Below are positions 17,409 through 24,893 of a stretch of 37,506 bases of DNA, in pieces. The translations under genes and the position numbers were made by a program. The DNA lies in contig JBCCUL010000020.1 of assembly GCA_039197065.1 (NCBI GenBank), positions 1-37,506 of the forward strand, given 5' to 3'. Within the stretch, counting starts at the first letter, position 1, and every line of letters starts with the position of its first letter. The notes below the pieces were generated by a model. It was not told the DNA's origin. It made no database searches and saw only the letters and a list, made by a program, of their open reading frames with translations. This stretch comes from JANQPX01 sp039197065 (GTDB lineage: Bacteria > Pseudomonadota > Alphaproteobacteria > Geminicoccales > Geminicoccaceae).

Positions 17409-17564
17409 TCAGCTTCTCCAACCGAGGAAATTCGAGCGATATATCGGCGCGTCGCGCGAGCCGTCGGAGCGGGACGCTCAACCGATATCGCCGATCTAGC
17501 AGGCGCTTGGCCGCTCGGTTGTGAAGTCGTTCACACCTGATGTTTTTTTAGCGGGACCGGGGTG

Positions 17565-18395
17565 TCAGCTCTGGCCGGGAAGGGCGCTTGGAAAGAAGAG
17601 CTGCTGATCTTGGATCCTGTAAGACTGGATCATGTTCTGCCCTTCGGGAGACAGCAGCCAGTCGATGAAAATCTGGCCGGATGCGGCTTCGACATGGGAG
17701 CAGCGCTCGGGATTGACGAGAATGACGCCATACTGATTGAACAGCGCTTCGTCACCCTCGATCATGATCTTGAAGTCACGCTTGTTCTCGAAACTGATCC
17801 AGGTGGCGCGATCGGTCAGCACATAGGCGTTCATGCCGATGCCGGTATTCAGTGTCGCCCCCATCCCGGAGCCGGTTTCGCGATACCAGTCGCCCGATGC
17901 GCCGGTCGGATCGATGCCCGCCGACTGCCAGAGCGCCATTTCCTTCTTATGCGTGCCGGAATCATCGCTGCGTGACGCGAACAGCGCTTTGGCACCGGCG
18001 ATGCTTGTCAGCGCCGCCCGCACATCGCTGCCGCCTTCGATGCCCGCCGGATCGGCCGGCGGTCCGACGATGACGAAATCATTATGCATGAGATCGAAGC
18101 GCTCGACGCCGTAGCCGGCCTCGACGAAGGTCTCTTCCGCTGCCTTGGCATGAACGAGGAGCACGTCGCCGTCGCAGTTCTGCGCATTCCTGATCGCCTG
18201 ACCCGTGCCGACCGCCACGACATTGACCGTGATCCCGCTCTTGTCCTTGAAGGCCGGCAGTAGATGATCATAGAGGCCGGAATTGGCCGTCGATGTGGTG
18301 GACTGGACAATGATCGCCTCGTCTTCAGCCGAAACCGGCAGGGCGACGATCAGGGCAATCGCCGCCATAGCGAGGCGACATAAGGCATTGTTCAT
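17565..18395 (-). CDS. Orphan TupA-like oxyanion-binding protein
   Basis: A 276-residue periplasmic binding protein with a signal peptide (residues 1-23, ending PVSA). It carries the signature of TupA, the binding protein of tungstate ABC transporters: TTSTANSG at 33-40 and SRSDDSGTHKKE at 141-152. Vanadate transporters (Vup type) are close relatives of the Tup system, so the ligand could be tungstate, molybdate or vanadate. No permease or ATPase gene is next to it, so it is an orphan here. It lies 157 bases upstream of the haloperoxidase on the same strand, which makes vanadate an attractive guess. Start: ATG at 18395 gives a clean signal peptide, with GAGGA 11 bases before; a start further upstream would spoil it. 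Confidence 0.85.
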   Translation of the reverse strand: MNNALCRLAMAAIALIVALPVSAEDEAIIVQSTTSTANSGLYDHLLPAFKDKSGITVNVVAVGTGQAIRNAQNCDGDVLLVHAKAAEETFVEAGYGVERFDLMHNDFVIVGPPADPAGIEGGSDVRAALTSIAGAKALFASRSDDSGTHKKEMALWQSAGIDPTGASGDWYRETGSGMGATLNTGIGMNAYVLTDRATWISFENKRDFKIMIEGDEALFNQYGVILVNPERCSHVEAASGQIFIDWLLSPEGQNMIQSYRIQDQQLFFPSALPGQS

Positions 18396-18482
18396 CGTCT
18401 TCAGCATCCTCAAAGCCAGCGCAGGCCGGGCTTTCTCCATCCTTACCAAAAACAATGCAGGCCGGCCTGCTGCTCCGCAACC

Positions 18483-19646
18483 CTAATCAAGACGGCAACC
18501 ATCGACGATCACACCGAGGAGGCCAAGTCCCTCATCGAGCAGCGTGAGGCCGGCGCGGTAGCCAGGCGCGATGCGTCCAAGCTCACCGACGAGCCCCAAA
18601 GCATGCGCCGGCGTCGCCGAGGCCATGCGGATCGCTTCACCGGTGCTGACACCCGTAAGGCGTATCATGTTGCGAACGGCGTCGATCATGGACAGATGAG
18701 CGCCGGCAAGCCGGCCGTCCACAAGATTCTCACCGGCATCGACTTCGATCAGCCGCCCATCGCTTAGATGAATATCTTTCCCGGTGAGGCTGAAGGAGGT
18801 TCGGGTCCCAAAAAGCGTCGGCATGGCGTCGGTCACCAGGCAAAGGCGATCGGCGCCAAGACGATCGGCCGCGAGGCGGAGGTTGGCGGGATGGACGTGA
18901 TGGCCGTCGGCGATGATCCCGGCAAACAGGCCCCTATCGGCAAGGGCGCTGCCGACCACACCCGGTTCACGCGGCGTCACCTGGCTCATCGCATTGAACA
19001 CATGCGTCACGCCGCGCAGACCCTCACCCATGGCAAACGCCATCTGGTCGAAACCGGCATCGCTATGTCCGGCGAACACGATCCAACCGGCGTCTGCAAG
19101 CTTTTGGATCGTGCCGGGAGGTTGCTCCTCCGGCGCCAGTGTGATCAGGCGAACGCCGGATCGATGGTCAAGGAGATGATCGATGTCGGCGGGCTCGATC
19201 ATACGGATCGCGGCGGCGTCATGGATGCCAGGACGCGCTTTGCAGAGGAACGGCCCTTCCAGATGCGCGCCAAGCACGCCCGGCACGCCCTGATCGAGTG
19301 CGTCGCGGGCAGCGCACATCGCCTGACGATAGGCCTGCCCGCCTGCCGTGATGAAGGTCGGCAAAAGATAGGCGCAGCCGCCCCGTCTCGCACCTTGGGC
19401 AATCCTCGAAATCGTCTCGACCGTCGGCTGATCGTTGAACAATACATCCATCGCGCCGTTGATCTGCATGTCGATGAAGCCAGGCGCCAGCAACGGCGTG
19501 TCGAACTGCTCGGATTCGGCCGGAAGAGCTGGATCATCCGCGACGACATCGACAATCAGCCCATCCTCGATCACCACCGTTCGACCGAGTTGTGGGTGAT
19601 CGCTAAGGCCATCGAAGAGTTTCTCTGCACGGATGGCCTTCAGCAT
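18483..19646 (-). CDS. nagA: N-acetylglucosamine-6-phosphate deacetylase
   Basis: Removes acetate from GlcNAc-6-phosphate, the step before deamination to fructose-6-phosphate. The 387-residue protein shows the amidohydrolase pattern of NagA: PGFIDMQINGA at 55-65, metal-binding Glu130 in AHLEGPF, His194 in GHSDA, His215 in THVFNAM, DGHHVHP at 247-253 and catalytic Asp273 in VTDAM. The longer frame from 19745 would add 33 residues unlike NagA, so ATG 19646 is chosen; it has a weak GAAAGCGAGG in front. No nagB, nagK or transport genes are adjacent, which is unusual, since they often cluster. The next gene, an enolase-superfamily enzyme, diverges from it across 200 bases. Confidence 0.9.
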   Translation of the reverse strand: MLKAIRAEKLFDGLSDHPQLGRTVVIEDGLIVDVVADDPALPAESEQFDTPLLAPGFIDMQINGAMDVLFNDQPTVETISRIAQGARRGGCAYLLPTFITAGGQAYRQAMCAARDALDQGVPGVLGAHLEGPFLCKARPGIHDAAAIRMIEPADIDHLLDHRSGVRLITLAPEEQPPGTIQKLADAGWIVFAGHSDAGFDQMAFAMGEGLRGVTHVFNAMSQVTPREPGVVGSALADRGLFAGIIADGHHVHPANLRLAADRLGADRLCLVTDAMPTLFGTRTSFSLTGKDIHLSDGRLIEVDAGENLVDGRLAGAHLSMIDAVRNMIRLTGVSTGEAIRMASATPAHALGLVGELGRIAPGYRAGLTLLDEGLGLLGVIVDGCRLD

Positions 19647-19845
19647 CGCCTCGCTTTCAATGTGAGAATCGTCCCGACCAAGGTTGGTCACGAGATGGCG
19701 TGACCGAAGCTTTAGCGTCGATGCGGCCTTCGGGTCCAGCGACATCGATCCTGGAACAGGTCTCTCGAAAAAGGGTCCGATGTCCCTGGACAGGCATGTC
19801 CATGTCGGCGGAAGCTGATGTCAACCTAAGACCGGGAGTGTTCTC

Positions 19846-20931
19846 ATGATCATCAAGGACATTCGAACGCACCTACTTTCCGTGCCGTTCACCGATCCGC
19901 CGAAAACCGGATTTCTCACCCTCGAGACTATCGATCTCCTCGTCGTTGAGATCGAGACGACGTCCGGCGTCGTGGGCACCGGCCACCTTCATCCGCTCGC
20001 CTCAGGCATGCGCACGCTCGAGATGTGCATTCATGAAATGCTGAAGCCCCTGCTGCTCGGTGCAGACGCGCGTGATGTCGAAGCGCTTTGGCGGAAGATG
20101 TGGCAGGCGACCTATATCCAGGGACGCATGGGCATCACGGTGTTGGCGATGTCCGCCATCGACATCGCCCTTTGGGATGCCGTCGGGCGCGATGCGGGAC
20201 AGCCGCTCTGGAAGCTTTGGGGCGGTCGGCCGGACCCTTTGCCGATCTACGGATCCGGCTGTTTTCGCGGGCTCGGCCGAGACGGTATGATCGAGAAGGC
20301 CGAGCGCTACGTCGCTCAGGGTTTTCCGGCGATCAAGATGCAGGTCGCCCATTGCTTCACCCATGACGAAGACGTCGCCAATGTCAGCGCCATGCGCGCG
20401 GCGCTTGGCGACGGCGTCCAGATCATGGTCGACGTCAACCAGGGCTGGAGCGCTGACGAGGCGATCGAGGTCGGCCGGCGTCTGGACGATTTCGGCCTCG
20501 CCTGGCTGGAGGAGCCGGTGATCGCCGACGACTTCGACGGCTATCACAAGATCGCCGATGCGATCCGCACGTCTGTGGTTGGCGGCGAGAACCATTTCAC
20601 CCATCATGACCTGAAGCCCTTCTTCAAAAGCGGCAAAATCCCGATCCTCCAGCCGGACATCATGCGCGGTGGCTACACCGAACTCCGCGTCATCGCCGAG
20701 CACGCGGCGCGTGCGGGCATGACGATCGCACCGCATCTATTCCCTGAACTGTCTTCCCATCTCCTCGCCTCGATCCCCAACCCATCCTGGCTCGAATATA
20801 TGGGCTGGTACGACCATCTCTGGGTCGAACCGCTGCAACCCGAGCGCGGCCTTATGACTCCATCGGACCGTCCCGGCCACGGCCTCGATTTCAAATCCGA
20901 ACTCTTCACCGATTTTCCCTACAAAGGCTGA
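19846..20931 (+). CDS. Mandelate racemase/muconate lactonizing enzyme family protein (sugar-acid dehydratase type)
   Basis: A 361-residue member of the enolase superfamily, mandelate-racemase subgroup. These enzymes remove a proton next to a carboxylate and here most likely dehydrate a sugar acid. The Mg ligands are Asp196, Glu222 and Glu248 (MVDVNQGW, LEEP, GGEN), the acid/base pair is Asp271 and His297 (DIMRGGYTE, APHLFPE), and the lysine motif reads Lys164-Met-Gln166. In mandelate racemase this last position is a second lysine, so a racemase role is unlikely and a dehydratase is favoured. The capping domain is at about 1-130. ATG is preceded by GGGAG at 7 bases. It diverges from nagA; both suggest carbohydrate use, but no shared pathway is evident. 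Confidence 0.85.
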   Translation: MIIKDIRTHLLSVPFTDPPKTGFLTLETIDLLVVEIETTSGVVGTGHLHPLASGMRTLEMCIHEMLKPLLLGADARDVEALWRKMWQATYIQGRMGITVLAMSAIDIALWDAVGRDAGQPLWKLWGGRPDPLPIYGSGCFRGLGRDGMIEKAERYVAQGFPAIKMQVAHCFTHDEDVANVSAMRAALGDGVQIMVDVNQGWSADEAIEVGRRLDDFGLAWLEEPVIADDFDGYHKIADAIRTSVVGGENHFTHHDLKPFFKSGKIPILQPDIMRGGYTELRVIAEHAARAGMTIAPHLFPELSSHLLASIPNPSWLEYMGWYDHLWVEPLQPERGLMTPSDRPGHGLDFKSELFTDFPYKG

Positions 20932-21027
20932 CGCTCAGAGCTGCTGCTCCAGCTCCTGATAGCAGTCATTGGTTAATCAGCGGTTAAGCATGATCGAATT
21001 GGTGCCGACGCCTTGGATCGTTGTGCG

Positions 21028-22044
21028 TCAAATCATGCCGACGATCTTGCCGATATGCCGGGCCTCCGGCAGTCGATCGAGCGCTGATGGCAGGTCCGTC
21101 AGCTGAAATCTCTCGTCATCCAGGACCGGTCTGGTGCGGTGCTCCGCCATCGCATCGACCATGCGTTCGAACATGGCGTGGCTGCCGACGGTGATGCCCT
21201 GCAGGCGAATATGGCGGGTTACGACGCGGCCGAGCTTAAGCTCGCTCATCGCCCCGCCAAGCACGCCGATCAGGCTGATCATGCCGCTCGGACGAACCGC
21301 CATGATCGACTTTTCCAGCGTGCCGCCGCCGCCGATATCGACGATGTGATCGACGCCCCGGCCATCGGTCAGCCGAAGGGTCTGTTTTTGCCAATCGGGA
21401 TCGGATCGATAATTGATGAGATGATCCGCGCCAAGCGCCTTGGCGCGCGCCAGCTTCTCGTCGCTGGATGAAATGAGGATCGCCGTTGCTCCTCGCATCT
21501 TGGCGAATTGAAGCGCGAACAGCGAAACCGCGCCGGTGCCTTGCAGAAGCACGACGTCACCGGCCGTAACGCCGCCTGTCTCGACGATCGCGTTCCATGC
21601 GGTGACCGCAGCGCAGGGCAGGGTCGCCGCTTCGGCGGCATCGAGATGAGAAGGCGCCTTCACGACCGCTGCGGCCGGCACTGCCATCAGCTCCGCTGCG
21701 GTGCCATCGATCATGCCGCCATGGGATCCCGCATGGGTGTCCGGCCCCGCCGTGCCTTCGAGCCAGGTCCGGCTATAGGCGGGACACACCAGGTCGCCGG
21801 TGGCCACATGCTTGACATTGGTTCCGATTTCAACCACTCGGCCGGCGCCGTCGCAAAGCGGGATCAGCGGCAGCGGACCGGCCATGCGGCCATAGCCGCC
21901 CGCCACCAGAATCCGGTCACGCGGGTTGATCGACACGGCCTCCATGCGGATCAGCACGTCATCCGGGTGAACAGCCGGCTCAGGCAGGTCCGCCATCCGA
22001 AGATTGTCGAGGCCCCAGTCGCCCTCGATGCGCATCGCCTTCAT
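21028..22044 (-). CDS. Zinc-independent MDR oxidoreductase (quinone oxidoreductase-like)
   Basis: A 338-residue NAD(P)H-dependent oxidoreductase of the medium-chain dehydrogenase family. The N-terminal GroES-like domain (about 1-130) has the pattern VSINPRD in place of a zinc-binding cysteine, and the structural-zinc cysteine lobe is absent, so it is of the quinone-reductase/zinc-free type. The Rossmann domain follows with QGTGAVSLFALQFA at 168-181 and an acidic/Ser end of the second strand (SSSDEK). The substrate is unknown; enones, quinones and alcohols are all possible. ATG follows GGAGGG at 6 bases. It converges with the sugar-acid enzyme, about 100 bases apart, and is alone on its strand. 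Confidence 0.85.
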   Translation of the reverse strand: MKAMRIEGDWGLDNLRMADLPEPAVHPDDVLIRMEAVSINPRDRILVAGGYGRMAGPLPLIPLCDGAGRVVEIGTNVKHVATGDLVCPAYSRTWLEGTAGPDTHAGSHGGMIDGTAAELMAVPAAAVVKAPSHLDAAEAATLPCAAVTAWNAIVETGGVTAGDVVLLQGTGAVSLFALQFAKMRGATAILISSSDEKLARAKALGADHLINYRSDPDWQKQTLRLTDGRGVDHIVDIGGGGTLEKSIMAVRPSGMISLIGVLGGAMSELKLGRVVTRHIRLQGITVGSHAMFERMVDAMAEHRTRPVLDDERFQLTDLPSALDRLPEARHIGKIVGMI

Positions 22045-22358
22045 GTTTTGCCCTCCGATCCTGCATCGAGCGCTTCGATATCGCGGCCCCGGCTAAGCAC
22101 TCTGCGTCAACATGCGAGCTGTCCGGATCGCTGTAAATGCCCGGCCATCGGCACGCACCGACAAGCCTCCGTCCCCAGCGTTAACTCCAGTCAATTCGCG
22201 AAAAAACTGCCAAAAATTATTTATTTTTCAGTCAATTGGTGCAAGGCTGTGACCGTCTAAATGAGGAAAACGCTTCAAGAGTGACCGGCCGGTAATGTCG
22301 AGGTGACATCGACACCGGCCCGTCATGCCGCCGGTTTGCTGCCGACGGCCGGGAAACG
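22045..22358. other. AT-richer divergent intergenic region
   Basis: This 314-base gap lies between the divergent MDR and GFRY-repeat genes and should hold both promoters. It contains an AT-rich block at 22200-22235 and the 9-base direct repeat CAGTCAATT at 22188-22196 and 22229-22237, 41 bases apart, which might be binding sites. I cannot name a -35/-10 pair with confidence. A strong hairpin near the right end is listed separately. Confidence 0.5.
22287..22320 (+). promoter_or_regulatory. Hairpin in the predicted leader of the GFRY-repeat gene
   Basis: GGCCGGT and GTCGA (separated by AAT) pair with TCGAC and ACCGGCC around a 7-base loop, giving a 12-bp stem with a 3-base bulge. It ends 38 bases before the start codon at 22359 and has no T-run, so it is not an ordinary terminator. 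It could act on translation or RNA stability; that is inference. Confidence 0.4.
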
Positions 22359-23258
22359 ATGTCGAACAGCAAGAAGAATCCGCAGGAACGCCGGATTACG
22401 GCCCATCTGTCGGCCATGGTCCTTGTGGGTCCGATGCTCGCGATGGCAGGGGTGTCCGCAGAAGGCCAGAGCCTTGGCGCCTATGGCGCCGATATGTGCG
22501 CCGAGCTCGGCATTACGGCCGATGAATGCACGCTGGCCACTTCCGATGCTGATCTCGATCCATCGGGTGTCGCCGCCCGGAACGACAAGACCCCAACGCT
22601 CATCGAGCATGGACGGCGCGTCTGTGAGCAGGAGGGGGTGCCGATCGAAGACTGTCAGGCCCTGCCGACCGCCCATCGAACAGCGGATGAGACCATCCTG
22701 CCGGCCTCATCCTTCCTTACCGCGCCTGCGACCATCCCCGTCGTCGATCCAGATCTGGTACCCGTACCCGTCGTTACCGAAGTCCCGGCCCCTGCCCAGC
22801 GACAGGCCGTGCGCAACGTGCGCCCGCCGGCGCCGGTCGAATCGGGCTTTCGTTATCTCGAGCCGCCGCGTCGGCCGCTCGATCCAAGCTTCCGCTATGT
22901 CGAGAGACCGGCTCGTCCGCAGGCACTGCCGCTACAGGCCCCGGCGCCACCGCTCGAGCCCGGCCTTCGTTACTTTCAGCCTCCAGCTCAACCGCTCGAT
23001 CCCGGCTTTCGCTATTTTGTCGAGCCGGCGCTGCCGATCGAGGCGCCGCTGCGGCAGACCAACCCAGGCTTCCGCAACTTTGTCGAGCCGCCACCGCAGC
23101 CGCTCGATTCCGGCTTCCGCAATTTTGTCGAGCCGCCAGCGCAGCTGGTCGGGCCACCGCGGCCCGCCGAGCGATTTCGCGCGGATCGGCGCTCCGATCG
23201 CTGTTTTCGCGCTGTGCGCTACTCCCGCCCGCCCTCCTATCGTTACGTCACCTGCTGA
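22359..23258 (+). CDS. Exported Pro-rich protein with GFRY repeats and duplicated Cys motifs
   Basis: A 299-residue protein that I do not recognise. A signal peptide with a long basic start (1-16) and hydrophobic core (17-34) leads to two copies of a motif C-x-x-x-G-[IV]-x-x-[DE]-[DE]-C: C47-C57 (CAELGITADEC) and C89-C99 (CEQEGVPIEDC, with one further residue before G). After a Pro/Val-rich linker (115-160) come six short repeats of the type [PS]-G-[FL]-R-[YN] at 162, 176, 201, 215, 236 and 251, each followed by Phe/Leu-x-E/Q-P-P and often QPLD. The C-terminus is Arg/Tyr-rich and ends in Cys. Such a layout suits a surface or cell-wall-binding protein. The start codon has only weak GGGA in front. 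The codon use is similar to that of its neighbours. Confidence 0.7.
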   Translation: MSNSKKNPQERRITAHLSAMVLVGPMLAMAGVSAEGQSLGAYGADMCAELGITADECTLATSDADLDPSGVAARNDKTPTLIEHGRRVCEQEGVPIEDCQALPTAHRTADETILPASSFLTAPATIPVVDPDLVPVPVVTEVPAPAQRQAVRNVRPPAPVESGFRYLEPPRRPLDPSFRYVERPARPQALPLQAPAPPLEPGLRYFQPPAQPLDPGFRYFVEPALPIEAPLRQTNPGFRNFVEPPPQPLDSGFRNFVEPPAQLVGPPRPAERFRADRRSDRCFRAVRYSRPPSYRYVTC

Positions 23259-23367
23259 CGTCCGCGGAGACGGCTATAGGGGATCATACGTATTTATCCA
23301 CAGCCGGCTTCTGATCTAGGCTGAAGATCTGCGACTCTTGTCCCGGGTTGATCAGGAGCAGGCGACC

Positions 23368-23580
23368 ATGAACCATCCATGCCAAGACCTCATGAAGACC
23401 GCGCGTGACCTTCTGGATCACGGTGTTATGCCAGAAGGTGCCGAAACCCTCTCCCGGCTGCATGACTGCGGTCGCAAGGCGGGATGCGGTCACTGGAACA
23501 GCTGCATCGGCCAGATCGAGAGCCAATGGCAGGCGGCGGCGTCATCATCGAGCCACAGGCAGTCCGCCCGCCAACGCTGA
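23368..23580 (+). CDS. Small protein of unknown function
   Basis: A 70-residue protein with ATG at 23368 and AGGAG at 23354-23358. The first half is helical (DLMKTARDLLDHGVM), the middle holds Cys-Gly pairs (HDCGRKAGCGHWNSC) that could bind a metal or form disulfides, and the tail is Ser/Arg-rich and looks disordered. It has no signal peptide. It follows the GFRY gene by about 110 bases. I know no family for it. The tail may be frame-extended, so reality as a gene is moderate. Confidence 0.5.
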   Translation: MNHPCQDLMKTARDLLDHGVMPEGAETLSRLHDCGRKAGCGHWNSCIGQIESQWQAAASSSSHRQSARQR

Positions 23581-23699
23581 TTCCAACGAACAGCCGCCGG
23601 CTGGCGGTTCCCTGTTCGTAGTACGACCACTTCGAAAACCTGGCGGCATACCGTCGGCCTGGGCGCTGACGGTGTGAACCACATGAGGTGGCCACGCCA

Positions 23700-23807
23700 C
23701 CTAGTGCGGATCCCGATCGGGTGTGATCGGGATACACGCTCTATCTCATCGTTTCACCGCATTTCCCTATCGAACAGGTGGTTCCACCTGTTCGGAAAAA
23801 GCTCTAG
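23700..23807. repeat. Palindrome-bearing intergenic repeat, CTAG-flanked
   Basis: About 105 bases from CTAG at 23700 to CTAG at 23804-23807 hold two clean inverted repeats: ATCCCGATC/GATCGGGAT at 23709-23732, and CGAACAGGTGG/CCACCTGTTCG near 23774-23797 with a 2-base spacer. The block ACACGCTCTATCTCATCGTT then a GCATTT stretch between them, and the closing GAAAAAGCTCTAG, resemble a repeat commonly seen between genes in Hyphomicrobiales genomes; this is from memory. The right end supplies the stop codon TAG of the universal stress protein on the minus strand, so the element may have inserted at that gene's end. Its stem could also stop transcription there. Confidence 0.6.
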
Positions 23808-24631
23808 TGGGTCATGAGAACCGGCACGGTCATGGATTGCAGGATGGTGCGGGTTGCGCCGCCCAGCACGAATTCATGCAGGCGGGAATGGCCGTAGCCG
23901 CCCATCACCAGGAGATCGCTGCCGCGATCGGCGACGTGGGACATCAGCGCATTGCCGACGTCGATATCCTTGCCTTCGATGGTCTCGACGTCGACCTGAA
24001 TACCGTGGCGCGTCAGATGCAGCGCGATATCCGCGCCCGGCAGATCGCCATGGCCGGTCTCCGTGCTCTTCGGCCGGAAACTCACGACATCCACGGCCTC
24101 AGCCTTTTCGAGCACCGGCATCGCGTCTCGAACCGCCCGGGCTGCTTCTTTGCTGGCGTTCCAGGCGACCATCACCCGCTCCGCCGCTGTCGCGGGTGCG
24201 CCGATATAGGGCACGATGATCACCGGCGCCCCTGAGGCCAGCACGATATCGCCAGGATCGAGCATCACGCCGTCATCGCCAGGCTGACCGACGATGATGG
24301 CGTCGGCGTAGCGCCCGTGCACCGCCAGCATCTTGGCGAAATCCATCTGATAGCCGGTATCGGTGCGCGCATCGAAGGCGATTCCTTCGCGCTCGGCGGC
24401 GGCCTTGAAGCCGGCGGTCACCTTGTCGGCCTGTTCCTGCTCATGGCGATCGACATTGGCTTTGATGTCGGCGGTGACGTAGAGGCCGACCGTGGCCGGC
24501 GGTGAGAATTCCGGAACGAGATAGAGACCGGTGAGATGGGCGTCGAAGCGCTTGGCCAGCTTGATCGCATAATCGATGGTCTTGGCGTTGGTGGCGCTTC
24601 CATCGATCGCCAACAGCAGATTCTTATACAT
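23804..24631 (-). CDS. Tandem universal stress protein (UspA family)
   Basis: A 275-residue protein made of two Usp domains (about 1-145 and 150-275). The second has the nucleotide-binding pattern G-x2-G-x9-G in GGYGHSRLHEFVLGG near 245-258; the first opens with the usual LLAIDGS strand and ATN pattern. Tandem Usps of this kind often bind ATP and are induced under low oxygen or other stress; the exact role is unknown. ATG follows GGAGGGG at 5-8 bases. It is the last gene of a minus-strand set (DUF2189 protein, two-TM protein, Usp), 77 bases after the two-TM gene, diverging from the cbb3 oxidase operon, so microaerobic control is likely. Its stop codon falls within an intergenic repeat. Confidence 0.88.
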   Translation of the reverse strand: MYKNLLLAIDGSATNAKTIDYAIKLAKRFDAHLTGLYLVPEFSPPATVGLYVTADIKANVDRHEQEQADKVTAGFKAAAEREGIAFDARTDTGYQMDFAKMLAVHGRYADAIIVGQPGDDGVMLDPGDIVLASGAPVIIVPYIGAPATAAERVMVAWNASKEAARAVRDAMPVLEKAEAVDVVSFRPKSTETGHGDLPGADIALHLTRHGIQVDVETIEGKDIDVGNALMSHVADRGSDLLVMGGYGHSRLHEFVLGGATRTILQSMTVPVLMTH

Positions 24632-24708
24632 GTTCGTCCCCTCCTCATCCGCTGGCTGCCCCAGTCGCCACTGGCCAGCGCCAGCCGCGCTAATGGTCGC
24701 GCCAGATG

Positions 24709-24891
24709 CTACTTTTTGCCGGTGTTCTGCTTGATCAGCGCGAACACGAACAGGACGCCGAATGCGGTGAGCGCAAGGCCCGTGCCGTAAAAGAGGCGAT
24801 CCACGGCGCCGCTCGCCATGATCAGCCCGAGAAGCGCAAGCAGCCCCATGATCACGCCGAGGACCCAGGCGCTGGTCGAATCGTTCTGCAT
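24709..24891 (-). CDS. Small two-helix membrane protein
   Basis: A 60-residue protein with two clear membrane helices (WVLGVIMGLLALLGLIMASG and LFYGTGLALTAFGVLFVFAL) joined by a short loop, ending in the basic tail KQNTGKK. ATG at 24891 is preceded by GGAGG at 7 bases and lies just past the DUF2189 stop, so the two are almost certainly cotranslated. The longer frame upstream overlaps the DUF2189 gene and is not credible. I know no name for it; small proteins of this type next to cbb3 oxidase genes may help assembly or act with the DUF2189 protein, which is inference. Confidence 0.8.
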   Translation of the reverse strand: MQNDSTSAWVLGVIMGLLALLGLIMASGAVDRLFYGTGLALTAFGVLFVFALIKQNTGKK

Positions 24892-24893
24892 GG

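Noticed and set aside
19745..19845. Palindromic stretch GGACAGGCATGTCC in the nagA/enolase-family gap
   Set aside because: Only five-base arms and no second copy; too weak to call an operator.
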